Positions 8,874-17,732 of a stretch of 45,364 nucleotides of DNA are shown in pieces. The notes below the pieces were generated by a model, which searched no databases, was not told the DNA's origin, and worked only from the letters and a program-made list of their open reading frames with translations. The translations under genes and the position numbers were made by a program. The first letter of the stretch is position 1. Each line of letters starts with the position of its first letter. The stretch is from Pseudacidovorax intermedius (lineage in GTDB: Bacteria > Pseudomonadota > Gammaproteobacteria > Burkholderiales > Burkholderiaceae_C): the NCBI RefSeq assembly GCF_001476815.1, contig NZ_LDSL01000145.1:1-45364 (forward strand), written 5' to 3'.

Positions 8874-9863
8874 ATGGCCCTGGTTCAAACTCTGAAGTTC
8901 TACGAATTGCTCGACAGCGCCCGCGTCCGCGGCACGGACGTCAAGGCCGTCTTCGACGGCTTTGAAGACGTCACGGTCGATGTGGAGACGGTGCCGGACG
9001 AGCCGCCGGCCGAATCCGACAAGACCACCGACTTCGTCACCATCCGCATCCCGGGAACCAGCGGCCGCACGCGTGGCGGCCAGGCGCCGACCACGGGCAT
9101 CATCGGCCGCTGCGGCGCCATCGGCGCGCGGCGCAATGAGGCGCATCCGGAACTGTCGGAGATCGGCATGGTCTCCGACGCAGACGGGCCCATCGCCGCC
9201 CTGGCCGCGGCGCTCAAGATCGCCACGATGGCCGTCAATGGAGACCCGCTCCCGGGCGACGTGATCGTCACGACCCATATCTCCACCGACGCGCCCACGC
9301 AGCCGCACACGCCGGTGCCCTTCATGGGCGCACCGGTGTCGATGGTCACGATGAACCGGCACGAGGTTCTGCCGGAGATGGACGTCATCCTCTCGATCGA
9401 TGCTTCCAAAGGCAACCGCATCGTGAAACAGAAGGGCATCGCCATCACACCGACCATCATGCAGGGCTACGTTCTCGCGGTCAGCGACGACCTGGTGAGC
9501 ATCATGGAGTACTGCACCGGACGTGTGGCCGTCACGCTGCCCATCGCGATCCAGGACATCATCCCGTACGACCTCAAGCAGTTCCCTCGCTTCAACAGCA
9601 TTGTTTCCCCCCACGCGGCCACGACCTCGCCGGTCGTTGGTGTCGCTGTCACATCCCAGTCCGTCATTCCAGGCAGCGCCACAAGCGCGAACCATGCCAT
9701 CGACATCGCGGAAGCGGCCCAGTTCGTGGTCGAGGTGGCCAAGCAGTACGGCGCCGGGCGCTGCCAGGTGGTGGACATTCCGACCTTCGAGCTGCTCGTT
9801 TCACAGTACTTGGACCTCAACATCTTCCGCACCAACGGCAAGGGCGCGGCGGCCCAAGCCTGA
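8874..9863 (+). CDS. DUF1177 domain-containing protein
   Basis: A 329-residue soluble protein covered end to end by DUF1177, a family without an assigned biochemical function. Recognisable blocks are TLKFYELLDSARVRG at the N-terminus, PTTGIIGRCGAIGARRNE, IGMVSDADGPIAALAAALK, the polar segment TTHISTDAPTQPHTPVPFMG, and DVILSIDASKGNRI, then a C-terminal domain with PVVGVAVTSQSVIPGSATS and AAQFVVEVAK. There is no signal peptide or membrane helix. The His/Asp-rich THISTDAPTQPH block, flanked by small-residue turns, looks like a metal or active site (inference). The gene is divergent from IclR, and next to an OPT transporter and peptidase E, so a role in metabolising an imported peptide or amino-acid derivative is plausible but unproven. 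Confidence 0.88.
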   Translation: MALVQTLKFYELLDSARVRGTDVKAVFDGFEDVTVDVETVPDEPPAESDKTTDFVTIRIPGTSGRTRGGQAPTTGIIGRCGAIGARRNEAHPELSEIGMVSDADGPIAALAAALKIATMAVNGDPLPGDVIVTTHISTDAPTQPHTPVPFMGAPVSMVTMNRHEVLPEMDVILSIDASKGNRIVKQKGIAITPTIMQGYVLAVSDDLVSIMEYCTGRVAVTLPIAIQDIIPYDLKQFPRFNSIVSPHAATTSPVVGVAVTSQSVIPGSATSANHAIDIAEAAQFVVEVAKQYGAGRCQVVDIPTFELLVSQYLDLNIFRTNGKGAAAQA

Positions 9864-9932
9864 CGCCAGCGCTCGCCGGCGAGGCCGGGCGGCGGTTCAT
9901 CGAGGGCGTGCCTGCCTATCATCCCGCCCGCC

Positions 9933-11255
9933 ATGTACCGCCTGCCCCGCACCGCCACCGCGCCCTTCTGCCCCTCCGAGGTCAAGGGCAGCGTCACCGT
10001 CGACCCCGGCCAGCCCTTCCACCGCAGGCTGCTGAAGTTCGCCGGCCCCGGCCTCCTCGTCTCCGTGGGCTACATGGACCCGGGCAACTGGGCCACCGAC
10101 ATCGAGGCCGGCTCGCGCTTCGGCTATGGCCTGCTCTTCGTGGTGCTGCTGGCCAGCCTGGCCGCGATGCTGCTGCAGACGCTGTGCGTGCGGCTGGGCC
10201 TGGCCGCGCGGCTGGACCTGGCGCAGGCCTGCCGCCGCCACTACGGCCCGCGCGTCAACCGCTTCCTGTGGCTGGGCGCCGAGCTGGCCATCGTGGCCTG
10301 CGACCTGGCCGAAGTGCTGGGCAGTGCGCTGGCGCTGCACCTGCTGCTGGGCGTGTCCATTCCGGTGGGCATCGCCATCACCGCCTTCGACACGCTGCTG
10401 GTGCTGGGCCTGCAGGGCGCGGGCTTCCGCCGGGTGGAGGCCATCGTGCTCGGCCTGGTGCTGACCATCGCCGGCTGCTTCGCGGTGGAGCTGGCCATGT
10501 CGCAGCCCAACTGGTTCGGCGTGGCCATCGGCTTCGTGCCCAGCCTGGAGCGGCTGCAGCAGCCCGGCGCGCTGTACCTGGCCATCGGCATCGTGGGCGC
10601 GACGGTGATGCCGCACAACCTGTACCTGCATTCCTCCATCGTGCAGACACGGCTGGTGGCGCGCACGCCGGCGGCCACGCGCGAGGCGGTGCGCCTGGGC
10701 ACGGTGGACGCCGTGCTCTCGCTCACGCTGGCGCTGTTCGTCAACGCGGCCATCCTGATCCTGGCGGCCAGCGCCTTCCACGGCGGCGGCCGCGCGCCGG
10801 TGACCGAGATCGAAGAGGCCTACCACCTGATCGAGCCGCTGGTGGGCAGCCTGGCCGCGCTGCTCTTCGGCATCGCGCTGCTGGCCTCGGGCCAGAGCTC
10901 GACCTTCACCGGCACCATCGCCGGCCAGATCGTCATGGAAGGCTTTCTGGACCTGAAGATTCCCTGCTGGCAGCGGCGCCTGATCACCCGCGCGCTGGCG
11001 CTGGTGCCGGCCTTCGTCGGCGTGTGGTGGTTCGGCGACGGCGGCGTGGGCAAGATGCTGGTGCTCAGCCAGGTGGTGCTGAGCTTCCAGCTGCCCTTCG
11101 CCATCTGGCCGCTGGTGCGCTTCACCAGCGACCGCCGGCTGATGGGCGAGTTCGCCAGCGGCTGGGCGATGAAGGGCACGGCCTGGGGACTGTTCGCGGT
11201 GATCGCCGTGGCCAACGTGTGGCTGGTCTGGACGGTGGCGACGGGGCAAGGCTGA
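9933..11255 (+). CDS. mntH: Nramp family divalent metal (Mn2+)/H+ symporter
   Basis: A 440-residue inner-membrane Nramp transporter that imports Mn2+ (and Fe2+) with protons. The metal-binding residues are present: DPGNW at 49-53 (D49, N52) in the unwound helix 1, and MPHN at 226-229 (M226, H228) in helix 6. About 11-12 hydrophobic helices follow, and SGQSSTFTGTIAGQ is the usual conserved loop. The ATG at 9933 follows the DUF1177 stop by 69 bp. The N-terminal 30 residues are polar and more variable than the family. I see no convincing MntR or Fur box upstream. A 12-bp palindrome follows the stop. Confidence 0.92.
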   Translation: MYRLPRTATAPFCPSEVKGSVTVDPGQPFHRRLLKFAGPGLLVSVGYMDPGNWATDIEAGSRFGYGLLFVVLLASLAAMLLQTLCVRLGLAARLDLAQACRRHYGPRVNRFLWLGAELAIVACDLAEVLGSALALHLLLGVSIPVGIAITAFDTLLVLGLQGAGFRRVEAIVLGLVLTIAGCFAVELAMSQPNWFGVAIGFVPSLERLQQPGALYLAIGIVGATVMPHNLYLHSSIVQTRLVARTPAATREAVRLGTVDAVLSLTLALFVNAAILILAASAFHGGGRAPVTEIEEAYHLIEPLVGSLAALLFGIALLASGQSSTFTGTIAGQIVMEGFLDLKIPCWQRRLITRALALVPAFVGVWWFGDGGVGKMLVLSQVVLSFQLPFAIWPLVRFTSDRRLMGEFASGWAMKGTAWGLFAVIAVANVWLVWTVATGQG

Positions 11256-11274
11256 GGCGGAAGCGACGGCCGCA

Positions 11275-11286
11275 GCCGCTAGCGGC
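11275..11286. repeat. 12-bp perfect palindrome after mntH
   Basis: GCCGCTAGCGGC is self-complementary and contains the rare CTAG. It lies about 20 bp downstream of the mntH stop, in the 125-bp gap before the YciI gene. It could be a protein-binding site; there is no T-tract to make it a terminator. Confidence 0.25.
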
Positions 11287-11380
11287 ACCGTCCAGGGACA
11301 GGCACCGCGGCGCTTCAATCCTCCGCGCCCGCCGAGGCCTTCCGAGACAGCGGCCGGGGCCACGGGCTACCCTCGGGCGC

Positions 11381-11671
11381 ATGTTCATCGTCACCCTCAC
11401 CTACATCCGCCCCGTCGAAGAGATCGACGCCCACATGGAGGCCCACGTGGCCTGGCTGCGCCGCCATTACGAGAGCAGCCTGTTCGTCGCCTCCGGCCGG
11501 CAGGTGCCGCGCGTGGGCGGCGTGATCCTGGCCCGCTCGGGCGACCGCGCCGCCCTCGAGGCCGTGCTGGCCGAAGACCCCTTCGCGCAGCACAAGCTGG
11601 CCCGCATCGACATCGTCGAGTTCACTCCCAGCATGACCGCGCCCGGCGCCGAGGCGCTCAAGTCGATATGA
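11381..11671 (+). CDS. YciI family protein
   Basis: A 96-residue small cytoplasmic protein of the YciI/DGPF (YCII-related) superfamily, a ferredoxin-like alpha+beta barrel fold. It starts MFIVTLTYIRPVEEID and has the typical HMEAHVAWLRRHYESS helix with conserved histidines, then a central strand VGGVILARSGD and the end motif AEDPFAQHKLARIDIVEF that defines the family. Members are proposed small hydrolases or isomerases, and few have known substrates. Its last four bases (ATGA) overlap the start of the next gene, indicating translational coupling with the membrane protein. Confidence 0.88.
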   Translation: MFIVTLTYIRPVEEIDAHMEAHVAWLRRHYESSLFVASGRQVPRVGGVILARSGDRAALEAVLAEDPFAQHKLARIDIVEFTPSMTAPGAEALKSI

Positions 11672-12594
11672 GCGGGCGCCCGGGCGCGCCGCCGCGGTCG
11701 GGCCTGGGCACGGCCCTGAAGCGCGCCCTGCTGCTGCTCGTCGCCGCCGCGGTGCTGGCCGGCTGCTGGCTGCTGCCGCTGGAGCCGCTGGCGCGCGAGC
11801 AGTTGCGCGCCGGCCTGCAGCGTTCGCTCACCGCCTTCGCGGCGGCGCGGGCGCTGGGCGCGGTGCTGTCGGTGGCACAGGGCACGCAGCTGGACGTCAA
11901 GCCGGCCGGCGTCGGCCTGAGCCTGGCACCCGGCCAGGCGCTCAAGCCGCTCAACGAGCTGGTGGACCGCTTCGCCGCCGTCATGCTGGCGGCCAGCGTG
12001 GCGTTCGGCATCCAGCTGCTGATGCTGGGCATCGGCGGGCATGGGGCGGTGTCGGTGGCGCTCACGGCGGTGCTGCTGGCCTGGCTGGTGCTGCGCTGGC
12101 GGACCGCCGGCGCGCCGGGCGCTGCGGAGGGCACCGCAGCCCGCGCCGACGCGCCGCCGGCCACCGGCGCTGCAGTGGCGTCGTCCCGCACCCTGCGCTG
12201 GCTGTCGCCCGTGTTCGCCGGCCTGCTGCTGGTGCGCTTCGCGGTGCCGGCGGTGGGCCTGGCCAACGAGGGCGTCTACCGCGCCGTGATGGCGGGCGAA
12301 TACCAGTCGGCCCTGGCGGTGATCGAGGCCTCGCCCGAGCAGGTCGCCGGCCGCGCACCGCACGCCGAGCCGAAGGACGACGGGCTGCTGGAGCGCCTCA
12401 GGCGCTGGTCCGAGCGCGCCACCGACCTGCGCGCCGGCTACGAGGCCATCCTGCAGGCGGCCGGCGAATGGACGCGCACGATGGTGCGGCTGATCGCCCT
12501 GTTCGTGGTGCAGACGGTGCTGCTGCCGCTGGGCTTCCTGTGGCTGATGTGGCGGCTGGCCCGCGCCATCGCGGGCACCGCCGCTCGCCGCTGA
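11668..12594 (+). CDS. Membrane protein of unknown function
   Basis: A 308-residue protein that I do not recognise. Residues about 18-37 form a hydrophobic segment ending in LAGCWLLPLEP, which contains a lipobox-like LAGC with C33. An extracytoplasmic-looking stretch of about 65 residues, two further membrane segments (about 108-140), a Pro/Ala linker, a segment around 175-200 and a C-terminal helix (FVVQTVLLPLGFLWLMWRL) follow. The conserved-looking core is the region from PLNELVDRFAAVMLAASVAFG to the C-terminus. The start overlaps the YciI stop by 4 bp, so the two are co-translated. The next gene (pirin) converges 10 bp away. Confidence 0.75.
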   Translation: MSGRPGAPPRSGLGTALKRALLLLVAAAVLAGCWLLPLEPLAREQLRAGLQRSLTAFAAARALGAVLSVAQGTQLDVKPAGVGLSLAPGQALKPLNELVDRFAAVMLAASVAFGIQLLMLGIGGHGAVSVALTAVLLAWLVLRWRTAGAPGAAEGTAARADAPPATGAAVASSRTLRWLSPVFAGLLLVRFAVPAVGLANEGVYRAVMAGEYQSALAVIEASPEQVAGRAPHAEPKDDGLLERLRRWSERATDLRAGYEAILQAAGEWTRTMVRLIALFVVQTVLLPLGFLWLMWRLARAIAGTAARR

Positions 12595-12604
12595 GGCTCC
12601 GGCC

Positions 12605-13636
12605 TCAGCCCGCCGCGTCCACCGCCTCTTCGCGCCGCCCGTCCGGGTAGCGTGCGAAGCGCGCCGGCGCCGCGCCATGCACCGGCGCCGCGTCCGGCCA
12701 GGGCCAGCCGCCGAACTGGGTGCGGCGGTAGTCCTGCATCGCCTGCGCGATCTCGGCCTGCGAGTTCATGACGAAGGGGCCGTACTGCGCCACCGGTTCG
12801 GCGATGGGCCGGCCCTGCAGCAGCAGGAATTCGCAGACCTCGTCGCCCGCCGCCAGCGCCACCGCGGCGTCGGCCCGCAGTTCGATGGCCGCCGGCCCCT
12901 GCACCGCCTGACCGCCCACCGTGGCGGACGCGCCCTTGAAGAAGTACAGCACCCGCTGCGTGCCCGCGCCCGCCGCGGCCGGCAGCGTCCAGCGCGCGCC
13001 GGGTTCCAGGCGAAGGGTCCAGATGGCCACGTCGGCATCGGCCTGCGCAGCCCACGAATCCGGCGGCGGCGACGGCGGGGCATCGGCGCCCTCCAGCCGG
13101 CCGGCCACGACGGTCACGTCCACGCCTTCGGCGCGCCAGTGCGGCACCTGGCCGGACCAGAGCATGGTGAAGTGCGGATCGACCATCTTGCGCGCCGCCG
13201 GCAGGTTCAGCCAGATCTGGAACAGCTCCAGCGGATTGCCCGCGTCCTCGCGCAGCAGCGGAAACATCTCCGAGTGCACGAGGCCGCGGCCGGCCGTCAC
13301 CCACTGCACGTCGCCGCCGCCGAAGCGGGCCGCGGCGCCCAGCGAGTCGGCATGGTCGATCAGGCCGCGGCGCACCAGCGTCACGGTCTCGAAGCCGCGG
13401 TGCGGATGGGCCGGAAAGCCCGGTACCGACTCGCCGTGGTACATGCTCCAGCCGTCCTTGCGGCTGAAGTCGGCGCCGATCTCGCGGCCGGCCAGCGAAG
13501 CGGCCGGCGCCATGCGACCGTCGCCGCGCGGATAGCCGTCGTCGTGGTACGCGCAGAACAGGAAGGGGTCGACGGTCGGCCAGGGAAAGCCCAGCGGGTG
13601 GACGCCCAGGACGGCGGAGGCGGGGGTGTCGTTCAT
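12605..13636 (-). CDS. Pirin family protein (bicupin)
   Basis: A 343-residue cytoplasmic iron-binding bicupin. The four metal ligands of the N-terminal cupin are present: H77 and H79 in HPHRGFET, and H121 and E123 in GRGLVHSE. The C-terminal cupin (about residues 215-320) contains QRVLYFFKGASATVGG and the pirin-C motif PIAEPVAQYGPFVMN. Pirins act as iron-dependent cofactors or quercetinase-like dioxygenases; the substrate cannot be told here. The ATG at 13636 is chosen because AAAGAG lies just upstream and the open frame before it is unlike the family. It is somewhat longer than typical 290-residue pirins because of extended loops in both cupins. Confidence 0.88.
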   Translation of the reverse strand: MNDTPASAVLGVHPLGFPWPTVDPFLFCAYHDDGYPRGDGRMAPAASLAGREIGADFSRKDGWSMYHGESVPGFPAHPHRGFETVTLVRRGLIDHADSLGAAARFGGGDVQWVTAGRGLVHSEMFPLLREDAGNPLELFQIWLNLPAARKMVDPHFTMLWSGQVPHWRAEGVDVTVVAGRLEGADAPPSPPPDSWAAQADADVAIWTLRLEPGARWTLPAAAGAGTQRVLYFFKGASATVGGQAVQGPAAIELRADAAVALAAGDEVCEFLLLQGRPIAEPVAQYGPFVMNSQAEIAQAMQDYRRTQFGGWPWPDAAPVHGAAPARFARYPDGRREEAVDAAG

Positions 13637-13844
13637 GGAGTGCTCTTTTCTAGGGTGCGAAGGCCCGGCAGGCCCGAACTCCGAAGATGGGGCCACCCGG
13701 CCGATTGTGGAAGGCCCGCCGGCGCGACAGCCCGGACCATGGGTGCAACAGTGGCTTGGCCGGCAGCGGCGGCCGCCGGGCGCTACCATCGCCGGTCGTC
13801 ACACAGGCGCCAGGGGCCATCGCTGGCTGGCGCAGGAGCGTTGA

Positions 13845-14132
13845 ATGAGCCAGAACAAGCAGGACAAGGCCGCGGAGGCGGTCGAGGCGCTGGAGCGCAC
13901 ACTCGACCAGGCCAAGGCCGTGGCTGCGGAGATCCGCCAGGCGGCGGACAACCTCGCGGTGGTCAACACCGTGCTGGAAGAAGCCCTGCCCGCCACCACC
14001 CAGGTGGGCGAGGTGGCGCAGGCGCTCGACCAGTCGGGCCAGGTCGAAGACCAGATCAGCCGCTCGGCCGAGGTGCTCGAGGCCCTGGAGGCCGCCCAGG
14101 CCGAGGTGACCAAGCAGGTGGCGCCGCGCTGA
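13845..14132 (+). CDS. Small coiled-coil protein of unknown function
   Basis: A 95-residue, charge-rich, almost entirely helical protein. The run AAEAVEALERTLDQAKAVAA and the later QVEDQISRSAEVLEALEAA show heptad-like hydrophobic spacing, split by a Pro/Thr break (EALPATTQ). It has no signal peptide, membrane segment or cysteine. AGGAG (13833-13837) lies 7 bases before the ATG, which strongly supports translation. It is followed 105 bp later by a stand-alone response regulator on the same strand; any partnership is only inferred from adjacency. I do not recognise the family. It could be a phasin-like or scaffold protein. Confidence 0.7.
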   Translation: MSQNKQDKAAEAVEALERTLDQAKAVAAEIRQAADNLAVVNTVLEEALPATTQVGEVAQALDQSGQVEDQISRSAEVLEALEAAQAEVTKQVAPR

Positions 14133-14144
14133 CGGCAACCCGCC

Positions 14145-14162
14145 TGTCGGCAATGTCCGACA
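14145..14162. promoter_or_regulatory. Inverted repeat upstream of the response regulator gene
   Basis: TGTCGG-CAATGT-CCGACA is a perfect 6-bp dyad with a 6-bp spacer, 75 bp before the response regulator ATG. This is a typical size for a dimeric regulator operator. No T-tract follows, so it is not a terminator for the preceding gene. Confidence 0.35.
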
Positions 14163-14237
14163 CCAAGGGGGGCCCCGCACGCCCACGGCGCCCCGCCCCC
14201 GGTCGTTAAGCTGCCCATTCCCTGCACGCGCCACGTC

Positions 14238-14618
14238 ATGGCCGCTCTCCGCATTTTCATCGTCGAAGACAACCCGACCATCCGGGACAGCCTCATCCCC
14301 ACGCTCGAAGACCTGACCGACGCCGAAATCGTCGGGCTGGCCGAGGGCGAGGACGAGGCCGTCCGCTGGATGCAGGCGCACCCGGGCGGCTGGGACCTGG
14401 CCATCGTGGACCTGTTCCTCCGGCAGGGCTCGGGCCTCGGCGTCCTGCGCCGTGGCCGCTCCGGCGGTGCCCGCCAGTCGATGGTGGTGCTGACGAATTA
14501 CGCCACCACCGACATGCGCCGCCGCTGCAGCGAGGCGGGCGCGGACCGGGTGTTCGACAAGTCCAACGACCTGGACGCCTTCTTCGACTACTGCAACGCG
14601 CAGGCGCCCTCGCGCTGA
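14238..14618 (+). CDS. Single-domain response regulator (receiver only)
   Basis: A 126-residue CheY-like receiver with no output domain. The acidic pocket E10/D11, phosphoacceptor D58 (LAIVDLFL), switch threonine T86 (VVLTNYAT) and conserved lysine K108 (RVFDKSND) are all present, so it should be phosphorylatable. The final helix LDAFFDYCNAQ ends the domain. No histidine kinase is encoded in the window, so its partner is elsewhere. Stand-alone receivers pass phosphate in relays or act by protein-protein contact. The upstream dyad at 14145-14162 may control it. Confidence 0.9.
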   Translation: MAALRIFIVEDNPTIRDSLIPTLEDLTDAEIVGLAEGEDEAVRWMQAHPGGWDLAIVDLFLRQGSGLGVLRRGRSGGARQSMVVLTNYATTDMRRRCSEAGADRVFDKSNDLDAFFDYCNAQAPSR

Positions 14619-14754
14619 GGCGATCCGCCGCCATCGCGGCACGCCTGCCCGCCGGTCGCTGCGACGCGGCTTGGCCGCCACAGCTTGTTCTGGACGGCGC
14701 GGCGGCTGTTGCACAGGAGTGGACAGCCGCCCGCACTTGCCGCTACACCGGCGT

Positions 14755-16188
14755 ATGCCCTCCGCCGCACCCTCCGACTCCCTCCCCACCGAACTCTGGC
14801 GCCTCGGCGCCGCGCAGACCGCTGCGCTGGTCGCCAGCCGCCGCATCAGCGCCACCGAGGCGACGCAGGCCGCGCTCGACCGCCTTGAGGCGGCCAACCC
14901 GGCCATCAACGCCGTGGTCGACCACCGGCCCGAAGAAGCGCTGCGCCGCGCCGCCGAGGTAGATGCCGCACTCGCCCGCGGCGAACCCGCCGGGCCGCTG
15001 GCCGGCGTGCCCGTCACGCTCAAGGTCAACGTGGACCAGGCCGGCTTCGCCACCACCAACGGCGTGCGGCTGCAGCAGGACCTGATCGCCGACCACAACA
15101 GCCCGGTCGCCGACAGCCTGCTGGCCGCCGGCGCGGTGATCGTCGGCCGCACCAACACGCCCGCCTTCAGCTACCGCTGGTTCACCGGCAACCAGCTGCA
15201 CGGCACCACCCGCAATCCGCGCAATGCGGCGCTCACGCCCGGCGGCTCCTCCGGCGGCGCGGCGGCAGCCGTGGCGGCGGGCATCGGCGCCATCGGCCAT
15301 GGCACGGACATCGCCGGCTCGATCCGCTACCCGGCCTATGCCTGCGGCGTGCACGGCCTGCGGCCCACCGTCGGCCGGGTGCCGGCCTGGAATGCCTCCA
15401 GCCCCGAGCGCACCGTCGGCGGCCAGATCACCGCCGTCTCCGGCCCCATCGCCCGGCAGGTGCAGGACCTGCGCCTCGCCCTGGCCGCCATGGCCCGCTG
15501 GGACGCCCGCGACCCCTGGGCCGTGCCCGCGCCGCTCATCGGTCCGGCCGTGCCGCGCATCGCCGCGCTGTGCGTGCGCCCCGACGGCCTGGCCACGACC
15601 GCGCCGGTCGAGGCCGCCCTGCGCGATGCCGCCGACCGGCTGCGCGACGCCGGCTGGGTGGTGGACGAGGTCGACGCCCTGCCGCCGCTGCAGGCGGCCT
15701 GCGCCGACCAGGTGCGGCTGTGGATGGGCGACGGCTACGCCGCCCAGCTGCGCAACGCCGAGCGCGAGGGCGACCCGGCCGCCCTCGCCGCCCTGCACGG
15801 CCAGGCCGACCTGGCGGGCCGCATGGACGGCGAGATGCTCTCGGCCGTGCTGGTGCGCCGCGCCACGCTGGCGCGGCAGTGGCAGCGCTACCTGCAGGAG
15901 CGCTATCCGCTGGTGCTGCTGCCGGTGTCGGCCGAGCTGCCCTTTCCGGCCGACCTGGACCTGCAGGGCCCCGAGGCCTATGCCCGCGTGTGGGCGGCGC
16001 AGATGACGCAGATCGCCCTGCCCTTCGTCGGCCTGCCGGGGCTGGTGGTCAGCACCGGCATGGCCGAGGGCGAATGCGGCCCGGCGCCGGTGGGCGTGCA
16101 GCTGGTGGCGGGGCGCTTCCGGGAAGACGTCTGCCTGGAGGCCGGCGAGGCCATCGAGGCGCGCGGCGTCCCGCCGGCGCCGGTCTGA
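14755..16188 (+). CDS. Amidase signature family enzyme
   Basis: A 477-residue amidase of the GatA/fatty-acid-amide-hydrolase superfamily, which hydrolyses a carboxamide to acid and ammonia. The Ser-cisSer-Lys triad is readable: K90 in VPVTLKVNVDQ, cis-serine S165 in the glycine-rich GGSSGG (163-168), and nucleophile S189 in TDIAGSIRYP. The length fits free-standing amidases; there are no gatB or gatC neighbours, so it is unlikely to be the tRNA amidotransferase. The ATG at 14755 gives the normal N-terminus, whereas the longer open frame adds an arginine-rich leader. It converges with radA, and their stop codons are 3 bp apart. Confidence 0.9.
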   Translation: MPSAAPSDSLPTELWRLGAAQTAALVASRRISATEATQAALDRLEAANPAINAVVDHRPEEALRRAAEVDAALARGEPAGPLAGVPVTLKVNVDQAGFATTNGVRLQQDLIADHNSPVADSLLAAGAVIVGRTNTPAFSYRWFTGNQLHGTTRNPRNAALTPGGSSGGAAAAVAAGIGAIGHGTDIAGSIRYPAYACGVHGLRPTVGRVPAWNASSPERTVGGQITAVSGPIARQVQDLRLALAAMARWDARDPWAVPAPLIGPAVPRIAALCVRPDGLATTAPVEAALRDAADRLRDAGWVVDEVDALPPLQAACADQVRLWMGDGYAAQLRNAEREGDPAALAALHGQADLAGRMDGEMLSAVLVRRATLARQWQRYLQERYPLVLLPVSAELPFPADLDLQGPEAYARVWAAQMTQIALPFVGLPGLVVSTGMAEGECGPAPVGVQLVAGRFREDVCLEAGEAIEARGVPPAPV

Positions 16189-16191
16189 CGC

Positions 16192-17574
<1,383 letters not shown>

Positions 17575-17678
17575 CGAGGGAGTGTATTGAGCCGGCCGCG
17601 TCCGGCCGGGAACGGGATGACGGTTGCCCGGTGCTCGCGTAAACCAGAAGACGCAGCGGTGCCTGCTGCTGGAACAAT

Positions 17679-17714
17679 CGCGCCCATCATCGGGCGCGTC
17701 GCGCCCCTTTTTTT
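17679..17714 (+). terminator. Attenuator-like leader before the Bug-aldolase operon
   Basis: Two mutually exclusive hairpins share one arm. CGCGCCC (17679-17685) can pair with GGGCGCG (17692-17698) around an ATCATC loop. Alternatively GGGCGC (17692-17697) can pair with GCGCCC (17701-17706) around GTC, directly followed by C and seven Ts (17708-17714). The second structure is a Rho-independent terminator located only 18 bp before the ATG of the Bug gene, and the first would prevent it. The pairing is seen in sequence; a regulatory role is inferred. Confidence 0.55.
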
Positions 17715-17732
17715 CTTCTGGAGACACCTCCC

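Noticed and set aside
14755-16188. GatA subunit of the tRNA amidotransferase
   Set aside because: No gatB or gatC adjoins, and the C-terminal part lacks the GatA-type features I would expect; a free-standing amidase fits better.
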